DNA of 64,000 bases, from contig JASBSZ010000026.1 in NCBI GenBank assembly GCA_030148665.1, positions 1 through 64,000 of the forward strand. Reading direction: 5' to 3'. Shown here piece by piece: positions 19,234-26,701 of this stretch. The stretch's first letter is position 1, and each line of letters begins with the position of its first letter. Made by a program: the position numbers and the translations under genes. Source of the DNA: Alphaproteobacteria bacterium. Its GTDB lineage: Bacteria; Pseudomonadota; Alphaproteobacteria; Rhodobacterales; Rhodobacteraceae. The notes under the pieces are model-generated. The model saw only the letters and a list, made by a program, of their open reading frames with translations, did not search any database and had not been told where the DNA came from.

Positions 19234-20418
19234 ATGCTGGAAAATCTGCACAAACAACCGCCTGACAAGATCCTGCAACTGATGCAGATGTATCGCGACG
19301 ACCCGCGCGACACCAAGATCGACCTGGGCGTGGGTGTCTACAAGAACGCCCAGGGCGTGACCCCGATCATGCGCGCCGTCAAGGCCGCCGAAAAGCGCCT
19401 GTGGGAAAGCGAAACCACCAAGGCCTATACCGCGCTGGCGGGTGACGCCGGATTCCACAAGGTGATGCGCGAACTGGTGCTGGCCGATTCGGTTGCCGCC
19501 GAACGCGTGGCCGCCGCCGCCACGCCCGGCGGCACCGGCGCCATCCACATGGTGCTGGAGCTGATCAGGATGGCCAACCCCGACGCCACCGTCTGGCTGT
19601 CGGCCCCCACATGGCCGAACCACCCCTCGATCATCCGCCATCTCGGCATGAAGATGGCCGAGTATCGCTATTTCGACAACACCTCGCGCGCGGTTGATTT
19701 CGAGGGTATGCTGGCCGACCTGAAAACCGTCAAGGCGGGCGATGTGGTGCTGCTGCATGGCTGCTGCCACAATCCGACGGGCGCAAACCTGAACCCGACC
19801 CAGTGGGAACAGGTCGCCGAAATCCTGCTGGAGCGCGGCGCAATCCCGTTCATCGACATCGCCTATCAGGGCTTTGGCGACGGGCTGGACCAGGACGCCG
19901 CCGCCGTGCGCATGCTCGCATCCCGGATGCCGGAAATGATGATCGCGGCGAGTTGCTCGAAAAACTTTGGCGTCTATCGCGAACGCACCGGCATCGTTCT
20001 GGCCATCGCACCCGACGGCGACACGCAGGCGGTGACGCAAGGCAACCTTGCCCATCTGAACAGGCAGAATTTCTCGTTCCCGCCAGATCACGGGGCGCGC
20101 CTTGTAACCATCATCCTGTCGGATGACGAGCTGCGGGCCGACTGGATGGCCGAACTTGAGGAAGTGCGCCTTGGCATGTTGGCGATTCGTCAGCAACTTG
20201 CAGATGAATTGCAGCGCCTCTCGGGATCCGACCGCTTTGCCTTTGTTGCCCAGCATCGCGGCATGTTCTCGCGCATGGGGGCCACGCCGGAACAGGTGGT
20301 CGAGCTGCGCGAAAGGCACGGTATCTACATGGTCGGAGACAGCCGCATCAACATTGCCGGACTGAACGAGACCACCGTTCCGATCCTTGCCAGGGCATTG
20401 ATCGACGTGGGGGTGTGA
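19234..20418 (+). CDS. Aromatic amino acid / aspartate aminotransferase (class I)
   Basis: A PLP-dependent aminotransferase of the AspC/TyrB subgroup. The 394 residues contain KIDLGVGVYKNAQGVTPIMR near the N-terminus, CCHNPTGANL (about 177-186), DIAYQGFGDGLDQDA near 208-222 and the PLP lysine in SCSKNFGVYRERTG (about 241-254). AGGAAAAGAGCG precedes the ATG. Members accept aromatic amino acids, aspartate and sometimes cysteine. Cysteine transamination would give 3-mercaptopyruvate, the substrate of the adjacent SseA, so a functional pair is plausible (inference). Confidence 0.92.
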   Translation: MLENLHKQPPDKILQLMQMYRDDPRDTKIDLGVGVYKNAQGVTPIMRAVKAAEKRLWESETTKAYTALAGDAGFHKVMRELVLADSVAAERVAAAATPGGTGAIHMVLELIRMANPDATVWLSAPTWPNHPSIIRHLGMKMAEYRYFDNTSRAVDFEGMLADLKTVKAGDVVLLHGCCHNPTGANLNPTQWEQVAEILLERGAIPFIDIAYQGFGDGLDQDAAAVRMLASRMPEMMIAASCSKNFGVYRERTGIVLAIAPDGDTQAVTQGNLAHLNRQNFSFPPDHGARLVTIILSDDELRADWMAELEEVRLGMLAIRQQLADELQRLSGSDRFAFVAQHRGMFSRMGATPEQVVELRERHGIYMVGDSRINIAGLNETTVPILARALIDVGV

Positions 20419-20490
20419 AACCGGCCGCAACAAAAAGTGTTTTGTGTTATCCACAAGATATGGCACCATTCCCCCTGACAGCAACAAGCG

Positions 20491-20565
20491 AAAGGAGGTG
20501 GTCCAGTGTCTGAAGAGATGTTGGAGAAAGTGATCGGATCAACGCGGCGAGGGGATATCCGATAA
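20491..20565 (+). CDS. 19-codon leader-like ORF behind an extended Shine-Dalgarno
   Basis: AAAGGAGGTGGTCC (20491-20504) is complementary to 14 bases of the usual 16S rRNA 3' tail with a single G-U pair, far longer than a normal SD. A GTG at 20506 opens VSEEMLEKVIGSTRRGDIR and stops at 20565. The rest of the 405-base gap between the aminotransferase and cfa holds the hairpin at 20612-20670 and a motif copy. The peptide matches no attenuator type I know. It may be a real leader peptide, or only a by-product of an RNA that imitates ribosome-binding sequences. Confidence 0.4.
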   Translation, partial: KGGGPVSEEMLEKVIGSTRRGDIR

Positions 20566-20611
20566 CACCATCCCCGCCAGGGCTCTGATCGGTTCGCGGA
20601 AATTCCCGACC

Positions 20612-20670
20612 GGATCACCCTCCAAGGCTCTTGAACATATTGGGGTCGCGCTGTCTGGCGCGGCCCCTTT
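20612..20670 (+). terminator. Anti-SD-like sequence followed by terminator hairpin
   Basis: GGATCACCCTCC (20612-20623) nearly equals the 16S rRNA tail and can pair with GGAGGTGGTCC upstream (20494-20504), with one bulged C and one G-U. Nineteen bases later GGGGTCGCGC (20642-20651) pairs over ten positions with GCGCGGCCCC (20658-20667) around TGTCTG, followed by TTT. The hairpin looks like an intrinsic terminator with a weak tail, ending a short RNA well before cfa. Confidence 0.6.
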
Positions 20671-20752
20671 CCATTGGCCCGGAAACCGGAATTTTTCCTG
20701 TATTGACAAACCTTTCCCCACAGGAACGACACGACAAATTTATCCCTTACCC

Positions 20753-20768
20753 GTGGGAAAACTTGCAA
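20753..20768 (+). repeat. GTGGGAAAACTTGCAA motif, copy 2
   Basis: Exact 16-base copy of the sequence at 18276, here 56 bases before the cfa start on the same strand. A TTGACA at 20703-20708 upstream has no good -10 at 17 bases. Confidence 0.5.
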
Positions 20769-20823
20769 AAAAGACCCATTTTATGGTTTCATCAACCTGT
20801 CGCGAGCATGTGGGGAGCCTGTC

Positions 20824-22116
20824 ATGGAAACTTCTACTTGTGAAAGTTACGCCATCCTGAAGGACGATTACGACCCTACCCCTTCAGGATTTGAACGCAA
20901 CATGACGACAAGGGTCCTGCGGACCCTGTTCGGGGGGCTGCCCGTCGCGCTCGACTTCGGAGACGGAGATATCCGCCCGCTTGGCAGCGCGCCGGCCAGG
21001 GTGCATTTCTGCCCGCCCCGCTTTGGCACGCTGCTGTCAATCCTGGTCAATCCCGGCCTGCGCCTGGGCGAGACATTCATGGACGGGAAATGGTATCTCA
21101 GCCGCGGCAGGGTGTTCGACTTTCTCCTGCTGATGGTCACGACCAAGGGCGGCGCCTTCAAGCACCACGGCATCAACCTGGGCCTGACCGAAAGCCTGGT
21201 CCACTATTACAAGCAATTCGTCGCCACCTTCAGCGCAACGCGCGAGGTTGCCCGCCATTACGACGTGAACACCGAGCTGTTCAAGCACATGATCGGCGAC
21301 AACCTGGTCTATTCCTGTGCCTTTTTCGAGGACGACCTCGACGATCTGGATGCCGCCCAGAAACGCAAGTTCGAGACCATCTTTGCGCGCATGCGTCTGG
21401 ACGAGGTCTCTGCGCCCAGGGTCCTGGACATCGGTTGTGGCTGGGGCTCGTTCGAGCGCTACTTTCCCCGCGACCGCGAGGCCGTTCTTGACGGTATCTC
21501 GATTTCCGAAGGCCAGATTTCCTACGCCCGCACGCAGATCGAAAACCTGTCCGACAAGGGGCGGGTGCAGGTTTCGTTCCACAAGCAGGATTACCGCCAT
21601 TTCTGCCAGCAGAACGCCGGGAAATATGACCGGGTGGTTTCGATCGGCATGCTCGAACATGTCGGGCGCTCGAAATACACCCATTATTTCCGCGAGATCC
21701 GCAAGGCCCTGAAACCCGGGGGCATCGGGCTGATTCATTCGATCGTCAAGCACCAGCCGGGGGCGACAAACCTGTGGATCGACCGCTACATCTTTCCCGG
21801 CGGCTATGCCCCGCTGGTTTCCGAGGTCGTACAGGGTGTCGAACGTTCCGGGCTGAAGATCAGCGCCGTTTACCACCATGACGGCTGGAATTACATCAAG
21901 ACCCTGCGCGTCTGGCTGAAGAACCTGCTGGAAAACGAAAACGCGATCCTGAACATCCTGCAGACCGAACAGGAGGGGTCGCCCGACCGTCGCGCACGCG
22001 TTGCCAGAACCACATATCGGATGTTCATCTTTTACCTGTCGGCGGTACAGCTGATGTTCCACCCCGATTACGGCGACGACGGCGTGGCCCATTTCGTGGT
22101 CGAAAAGCCGGCCTGA
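20824..22116 (+). CDS. cfa: Cyclopropane-fatty-acyl-phospholipid synthase family methyltransferase
   Basis: This family methylates unsaturated acyl chains of membrane phospholipids using SAM. The 430 residues have an N-terminal lipid-binding region and a C-terminal methyltransferase domain with the SAM motif VLDIGCGWGSFERYFP (about residues 201-216), then MLEHVGRSKYTHYF near 278-291 and the late motif WIDRYIFPGGYAP near 319-331. The start has no strong SD, so a downstream initiator is possible. Family members also include mycolic-type and other lipid methylases, so the exact product is not fixed. Confidence 0.88.
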   Translation: METSTCESYAILKDDYDPTPSGFERNMTTRVLRTLFGGLPVALDFGDGDIRPLGSAPARVHFCPPRFGTLLSILVNPGLRLGETFMDGKWYLSRGRVFDFLLLMVTTKGGAFKHHGINLGLTESLVHYYKQFVATFSATREVARHYDVNTELFKHMIGDNLVYSCAFFEDDLDDLDAAQKRKFETIFARMRLDEVSAPRVLDIGCGWGSFERYFPRDREAVLDGISISEGQISYARTQIENLSDKGRVQVSFHKQDYRHFCQQNAGKYDRVVSIGMLEHVGRSKYTHYFREIRKALKPGGIGLIHSIVKHQPGATNLWIDRYIFPGGYAPLVSEVVQGVERSGLKISAVYHHDGWNYIKTLRVWLKNLLENENAILNILQTEQEGSPDRRARVARTTYRMFIFYLSAVQLMFHPDYGDDGVAHFVVEKPA

Positions 22117-22144
22117 TCCGGGGGGCCGGCGGCGGGGCTGACCC

Positions 22145-22585
22145 TCAGCCGGATGCGTCATCCGACGTGTCAGCCCTTGGGCTGCGGCGCATTGCCTTGA
22201 TTGCGCCGCGCCTTGTCTTTGCCTCGATACGCCGCCTCTTGGATGCCAGTGTGGGGCGGGTCCTGATCCTCTTTTTCGGGCGAACCAGCGCGGCGCGAAT
22301 CATTTCCGCAAGCCGTTCCTCGGCTGCCGCGCGGTTCATGGCCTGGCTGCGATGGGTATCCACCCGCAAAACAATGGCGCCCTCGCGCGTCCAGCGGCGC
22401 CCGGCGATCCTTTTCAGCCGGGCCTTGACGTCGGGGGCCAGCGCCGGCGAACGCGCCGCCTCGAAACGTAGCTCGACCGCGGTTGCCACCTTGTTGACAT
22501 TCTGCCCCCCGGGACCGGATGCCCTGACAAAGGTCTCCGACAGCTCCCAGTCCTGCAGCACGATATCCTGATTGACACGGATCAT
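22145..22585 (-). CDS. arfB: Alternative ribosome-rescue peptidyl-tRNA hydrolase ArfB
   Basis: ArfB (YaeJ) hydrolyses peptidyl-tRNA on ribosomes stalled at the end of non-stop mRNAs, as a backup for trans-translation. The 146 residues contain the catalytic GGQ within RASGPGGQNVNKVATAVELR (about residues 21-40) and a long basic C-terminal tail rich in Arg/Lys (RPKKRIRTRPTLASKRRRIE) that enters the mRNA channel. The ATG at 22585 gives the family start MIRVNQDIVLQDWELSE. It sits in the same window as smpB, so both rescue routes are present. Confidence 0.92.
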   Translation of the reverse strand: MIRVNQDIVLQDWELSETFVRASGPGGQNVNKVATAVELRFEAARSPALAPDVKARLKRIAGRRWTREGAIVLRVDTHRSQAMNRAAAEERLAEMIRAALVRPKKRIRTRPTLASKRRRIEAKTRRGAIKAMRRSPRADTSDDASG

Positions 22586-22741
22586 TTCCGTTTCATTCCC
22601 GCCGACGGCGCGCCCTGTGGTGACGCCCGGTTCAGGGGTGCCACCACCGCGGTGCGGGTGCAAGAAAAAGAGCGCCGGATACGCGGCACGACAACGGGAC
22701 GTTGCCGCGCCGTCACGCCGTGATTTGGGAAAGATCCGGCC

Positions 22742-24172
22742 TCAGCCCGCGCAACAGCTGAGTTTCGCGACATCCTTGTCAAAGGTCTGCGCCGCCAGTT
22801 TCAGCCCCTCGACCGTGGTCAGATAGGGAAAGATGGTTTCGCCCAGGCTGCGTGTGGTCATTCCCATCTTCAACGCCATTGCCAGCGTCTGAATGCTGTC
22901 AGCGCCTTCCGGGGCAATGATCGTACCCCCCAGCAGGCGATCGTCGGCGCGATTGGCAACCAGCTTGATCAACCCCCTGGTATCGCGCGCTGCCAATGCC
23001 CGAGGCAGATTGTCGAGTGTCAGGATCGCGGTCTTGACGTCGAAACCGGCATCGCGGGCCTGTGCCTCGGTCAACCCGACCCCGGCCACCTGTGGATCGG
23101 AAAACACCACCCAGGGCATGGCCGCGTTGTCATATCTTAGATCCGCAAGGCCCAATGCGTTATTGACGGCAACCTTTGCCCCATGCGCCGCCATATAGAC
23201 GAACTGGTCGCGATCGGTGCAGTCCCCTGCCGCATAGATACCGGGAATGCTGGTCTGCATGTCGTCGCCGACGACGATCGCGCCGCGCGTATCGGTCCGA
23301 ACCCCCACACCATCGAGGCCGAGACCCTGTGTGTTGGCCCGCCGTCCTGACGTGGCGACCAGCTTTTCCGCGCTCAGCGCAATCGCCTTGCCGTCCTTTT
23401 CGATGGTCAGGGTAATGCCGCTGTCATCACCGCGAACACCCCTGTATGACAGGTTGTCGTACAGTTCTATCCCCTCGTCGCGGAAACTGTCGGCCAGCAA
23501 TCTGGAAACCTCGGGCTCGACCCTCGACAACAGATGCGAGCGCGTGACCAGCGTGACCGCCACCCCCATCCGCGACAGCATCTGGGCCAGCTCGACCCCG
23601 ATATATCCGGCGCCCACCAGGATGACGCTGGCCGGCTTTTGCGCGAGATCCAGCAATGCGGTGCTGTCCAGAACCGGAATATCGTCGATCCCGTCGATCG
23701 CGGGCATTTCCGCGTGGCTGCCGGTTGCGACAACCGTTTTCGGGGCGCGGATCAGCCGCCCGCCAACCTGGGCGCCGCCATCTCTCAGTTGCGCCGGCCC
23801 CTCGTCGATATAGGTGATACCGTCATATTGAGGCAGGATGTCCGAGTATTTTTTTGTCCTCAGCGATGCAACCAGATCGTCCTTTGCCGCAACGACCTGT
23901 GGCCAGTCGACCGCATGCCGACAGGGCGCGATCCCCGGAAAGCGGGCGGCGGAAACACCACCATGCACCGCCTCGGCAGCGCGGATCATCGCCTTGGACG
24001 GCACACAGCCGACATTGACGCAAGTCCCGCCGATGGTACCGTGGCCGACCAGGGCCACGCGCCGGCCAGCCTCGGCCGCGGTAATCGCCGCCGAGAACCC
24101 TGCCGAGCCCGCGCCGATCACGATCAGGTCGAAATCATCTGACCCGCCCTTGTCGTCGTTGAAATCCTTCAT
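22742..24172 (-). CDS. merA: Mercuric reductase
   Basis: MerA reduces Hg(II) to volatile Hg(0) with NADPH and FAD in the cytoplasm. The 476 residues carry the FAD motif VIGAGSAGFSAAITAAEAGR, the redox-active disulfide in GGTCVNVGCVPSK (about residues 50-62), the NADPH site ILVGAGYIGVELAQML in the middle and the C-terminal vicinal cysteine pair in KLSCCAG, which delivers Hg(II) to the partner active site and distinguishes MerA from other disulfide reductases. There is no N-terminal HMA (NmerA) domain. The ATG at 24172 overlaps the upstream small ORF by four bases and follows GGAGAAA. Confidence 0.95.
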   Translation of the reverse strand: MKDFNDDKGGSDDFDLIVIGAGSAGFSAAITAAEAGRRVALVGHGTIGGTCVNVGCVPSKAMIRAAEAVHGGVSAARFPGIAPCRHAVDWPQVVAAKDDLVASLRTKKYSDILPQYDGITYIDEGPAQLRDGGAQVGGRLIRAPKTVVATGSHAEMPAIDGIDDIPVLDSTALLDLAQKPASVILVGAGYIGVELAQMLSRMGVAVTLVTRSHLLSRVEPEVSRLLADSFRDEGIELYDNLSYRGVRGDDSGITLTIEKDGKAIALSAEKLVATSGRRANTQGLGLDGVGVRTDTRGAIVVGDDMQTSIPGIYAAGDCTDRDQFVYMAAHGAKVAVNNALGLADLRYDNAAMPWVVFSDPQVAGVGLTEAQARDAGFDVKTAILTLDNLPRALAARDTRGLIKLVANRADDRLLGGTIIAPEGADSIQTLAMALKMGMTTRSLGETIFPYLTTVEGLKLAAQTFDKDVAKLSCCAG

Positions 24173-24351
24173 CGCCGTTTCTCCACCAGATATGCGTTGG
24201 CAAATATGCCGAAAGCCGTGGCCCTCGGGCATTTTCGTCGCGGTTTCTTCGTTGCGGTTTCGCCCTGGGTCATGCACGCGAGTCGGCCCCAGTCCAGCAG
24301 GCCCATTCCCGCCGCCACCGGCCGGTTGTTACCGGCCAGAGGCCCGTTCAC
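24169..24351 (-). CDS. 60-aa ORF between merP and merA, unknown
   Basis: This GTG-started frame overlaps the merP stop by four bases (GTGA) and its own stop overlaps the merA start by four bases (ATGA), the pattern of a translationally coupled operon gene. The protein is polar and basic, with two cysteines (LACMTQ, RKCPRA), and the first half shows strong G/C bias in third positions. It is in the place where merC, merF or merE often occur, but has no membrane segments like those. It may be a genuine new mer-associated protein or a chance frame. Confidence 0.4.
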   Translation of the reverse strand: MNGPLAGNNRPVAAGMGLLDWGRLACMTQGETATKKPRRKCPRATAFGIFANAYLVEKRR

Positions 24352-24674
24352 GACCCCTGCGCCGGTTTCTTTACCAATGACGCCGGATAACCGTATTGCA
24401 TCGTCGATTGCAGCAACTGATCGACCGTCGCCTTTTCGTCATCGTACTGGACGACAAACTGGGCCATCTGCTTGTTCGCGTCATAGAATCCGCCGGTGAT
24501 CCGGGCGCTCTCGACCGACTGGATCGCCTGCGAGGCGATATAGGGGCAGGACGAGCAATAGAGCCCGGTCACCTCGATATTCACGGTGCGCTCGGCAGAA
24601 AGGGCCGCACCACCTGTCAGGGCCAGGCCCAGAGTTGCAACGCCTGTTGCAACAACTACGGAAAGTCTGTTCAT
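24348..24674 (-). CDS. merP: Periplasmic mercury-binding protein MerP
   Basis: MerP binds Hg(II) in the periplasm and passes it to MerT. The 108 residues comprise a signal peptide (MNRLSVVVATGVATLGLALT..., to about residue 28) and an HMA domain with the metal-binding pair in VTGLYCSSCPYIASQAI, in place of the usual GMTCxxC. It lies 23 bases after merT and overlaps the following 60-codon ORF by four bases. Confidence 0.92.
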   Translation of the reverse strand: MNRLSVVVATGVATLGLALTGGAALSAERTVNIEVTGLYCSSCPYIASQAIQSVESARITGGFYDANKQMAQFVVQYDDEKATVDQLLQSTMQYGYPASLVKKPAQGS

Positions 24675-24697
24675 GGAATCTTGCCTTTCATCACTGA

Positions 24698-25120
24698 TCA
24701 GAACGGGTTGAGAAGAACAGGCGCAACATACTGGAACGACTGCGCCCCGATGACGATGACCAGGGAAACCCACAGTACCGCCCGCATGACCGTACGGTTC
24801 ACGGGCCGCGCGCAGGTACCGTCAGCGCAGTTTTCCGCGCTCACCGGGCGGTAGGCCTTCCAGAATCCATAGGCGAGAACGACAACTGCGAAAGCAAGAA
24901 AATACCAGTGAAACTGGTAAAGCGCGCTCAGCCGCCCGACAAACACGCCGGTAACCCCCAGCATGACCAGCGTCAGCGGCAGTATGCAGCACGAGATCAT
25001 CGCCAGCGCACCCAGCAGCGACAGGCCGATCGTTGCCAGGGTGCCGCGTTTTTCATCCACATGGCCGTCGCCCGATGCGCCTGGCGCGGCCGACGTGCCT
25101 GCGGGTGTCGATTCGGACAT
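24698..25120 (-). CDS. merT: Mercuric transport protein MerT
   Basis: MerT is the inner-membrane Hg(II) importer of the mer operon. The 140 residues have three membrane segments after a polar 25-residue N-terminus. Helix 1 carries the essential vicinal cysteines in LGALAMISCCILPLTLVMLG (about residues 36-55). A second pair, ENCADGTCARP near 103-113, sits in the loop before helix 3. The ATG at 25120 was chosen over one 17 codons upstream that would overlap the promoter. Confidence 0.92.
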   Translation of the reverse strand: MSESTPAGTSAAPGASGDGHVDEKRGTLATIGLSLLGALAMISCCILPLTLVMLGVTGVFVGRLSALYQFHWYFLAFAVVVLAYGFWKAYRPVSAENCADGTCARPVNRTVMRAVLWVSLVIVIGAQSFQYVAPVLLNPF

Positions 25121-25152
25121 CGTATTCCCCCTCTTGCGAAGATTGTGCCGAC

Positions 25153-25183
25153 TGCTTACGCTCTGTATCAACTACAGGCTCAA
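25153..25183 (-). promoter_or_regulatory. MerR-type promoter/operator of the merT-P-A operon
   Basis: Reading on the minus strand, TTGAGC (25183-25178) and TAAGCA (25158-25153) are separated by exactly 19 bases, the over-long spacer that MerR-family activators correct by twisting DNA. The spacer holds the perfect dyad CTGTA-TCAAC-TACAG (25163-25177). merR starts 11 bases beyond it on the other strand, so the site should serve both activation of merTPA and autorepression of merR. Confidence 0.9.
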
Positions 25184-25193
25184 GAGGTTTTTC

Positions 25194-25619
25194 ATGGTCA
25201 GGCCAAATTCACCGCACCGCGGGCTGCGCAGGATCGATCTGTCGCGCCAGACGGGCTGCAATATCGAAACCATCCGGTATTATGAAACGATCGGTCTTAT
25301 GCCCGATCCACCACGCAGCCCCAAGGGATATCGCATCTATTCGAACGAGCACGTCTCGCGGCTGAACTTTGTCATGCGCGCGCGTGCCCTTGGCTTTACC
25401 CTTGATGAAATCCGCGGCCTTCTGGCGCTGGTCGATGGTGGCAGACACAGCTGCGCCGAGGTGCGCGACCTTGCCTCGCAACACCTGGAAAACGTACGCG
25501 AGAAAATTCGCGATCTCAGACGTGTGGAAACGGTTCTGGCGACAACCATCGGCCAGTGCAGCGGCACGGATGCCCCCGATTGCCCCGTCATCGAGGCGCT
25601 GAGCGATTCTCTCGCCTGA
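25194..25619 (+). CDS. merR: Mercury-responsive regulator MerR
   Basis: A MerR-family activator/repressor of 141 residues. The winged helix-turn-helix lies at the N-terminus (IDLSRQTGCNIETIRYYETIGLM, about 13-35), followed by the dimerisation helix. The three metal-ligand cysteines are present: one in RHSCAEV (about residue 83) and two in GQCSGTDAPDCPVIE (about 120-130), matching mercury-sensing MerR spacing. Divergent from merTPA across the 19-base-spacer promoter. Confidence 0.92.
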   Translation: MVRPNSPHRGLRRIDLSRQTGCNIETIRYYETIGLMPDPPRSPKGYRIYSNEHVSRLNFVMRARALGFTLDEIRGLLALVDGGRHSCAEVRDLASQHLENVREKIRDLRRVETVLATTIGQCSGTDAPDCPVIEALSDSLA

Positions 25620-25667
25620 AAACCCGCGCCGCAACCGCAGGTGCATGCCGACCGACAAGGAAAAGAA

Positions 25668-25744
25668 TGGTCGGAGTGAGAGGATTCGAACCTCCGGCCC
25701 CTGCCTCCCGAAGACAGTGCTCTACCAGGCTGAGCTACACTCCG
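25668..25744 (-). tRNA. tRNA-Pro (anticodon CGG), CCA encoded
   Basis: Read on the minus strand, a full cloverleaf is seen: acceptor CGGAGTG/CACTCCG, D arm GCTC/GAGC, anticodon stem CTGTC/GGCAG with loop TTCGGGA (anticodon CGG, reading CCG), T arm GGAGG-TTCGAAT-CCTCT, discriminator A and encoded CCA (25670-25668). Its 3' end faces the mer cluster, 48 bases from the merR stop. Confidence 0.97.
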
Positions 25745-25829
25745 TGACCAACGGCTTGGCGGATACACGCAACGCATGGAAATGGCAAGTGGCTGCGGCA
25801 AATTTCGCCGCTGTCGGGCGTTTTGCCAA

Positions 25830-26027
25830 TCACTCCAGCTTGCGCGCCTCGTCCACCAGCATGACCGGGATGCCGCCCCTGACCGGATAGGCCAGCTGGG
25901 CGTTTCTTGAAATCAGTTCGTTTCGTTCGGCGTCATATACCAGCGGGCCGTGGGTCAGCGGGCAAACCAGCGCTTCCAGCATTTTCCGATCCGGGGCCGG
26001 GTGTTTGCCGTCGGCAGGTCGGGTCAT
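25830..26027 (-). CDS. Trm112 family protein
   Basis: A 65-residue zinc-ribbon-like protein of the Trm112/UPF0434 (YcaR) family. [17 protein letters not shown] (about residues 16-32) and [20 protein letters not shown] at the end match the family. Only one cysteine is present, as in many bacterial members that no longer bind zinc. Its ATG overlaps the stop of the LON-domain gene by four bases. Eukaryotic Trm112 activates methyltransferases; the bacterial role is uncertain. Confidence 0.9.
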   Translation of the reverse strand: MTRPADGKHPAPDRKMLEALVCPLTHGPLVYDAERNELISRNAQLAYPVRGGIPVMLVDEARKLE

Positions 26028-26680
26028 TGGAGTTTCCGATCTTCTCCGCCGGCGGCCAGTGAAAATTCCATCAGCGTGATCAAGGTCTTGCGCCGGTCGG
26101 CCAGGGTGCGCGATTCAAGCAGGGCCTGCTTTTCCTCGTGATCGAAGGGAAACATCATCGCCATCGAATTGATCAACAGCTCGTCCTCGGCCTTTTCCAG
26201 GCTGGCCCAGTCGGATCCGGTTCCGCTGGCGCTGAGAAATTTCCCCAGCACGTCCAGAAAATGCCGCCGGTCGAATTCAGGGTCGGGAGCGGGCTTGTCC
26301 AGATCATGCGTGAATTCGCGCCAATCGACCTGGGCGCTCAGATAGGGCCTGAAGCCGTCCTGAATCGCCTTTACGCGAAACCGCGCAACCCCGCCCAGGG
26401 TAATGCGATAGCGTCCGTCCTCGGTTTCGACAAAGGCCATGATCCGGCCGGCACAACCAACCTGGTGCAGCGGTGGCCCGCTGTCGCCATCCTTTTCGGG
26501 GCCGTTGGGCTGGACCATGCCGATCAGACGGTGCCGCGTCGCCAGGGCGTCCTCGATCATTGCCAGATAGCGCGGCTCAAAGATGCTGAGCGGCAGATGC
26601 GCCCGGGGCAGCAACAGTGCCCCAGGCAGCGGAAACAGCGGAATCCCGTCAGGCAGATCGGCCGGTTTGAACATGCTCAT
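26024..26680 (-). CDS. LON peptidase substrate-binding domain protein
   Basis: A 218-residue protein consisting of the N-terminal substrate-binding domain of Lon protease without the ATPase or protease parts. [30 protein letters not shown] (about residues 14-43) is the family signature, and [29 protein letters not shown] near 74-102 continues the fold. It is 21 bases downstream of the thioredoxin gene and coupled to the Trm112 gene. The molecular role of such solo LON domains is not settled. Confidence 0.9.
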   Translation of the reverse strand: MSMFKPADLPDGIPLFPLPGALLLPRAHLPLSIFEPRYLAMIEDALATRHRLIGMVQPNGPEKDGDSGPPLHQVGCAGRIMAFVETEDGRYRITLGGVARFRVKAIQDGFRPYLSAQVDWREFTHDLDKPAPDPEFDRRHFLDVLGKFLSASGTGSDWASLEKAEDELLINSMAMMFPFDHEEKQALLESRTLADRRKTLITLMEFSLAAGGEDRKLQ

Positions 26681-26701
26681 CAGCCTAACCGCAATCCGCG
26701 C

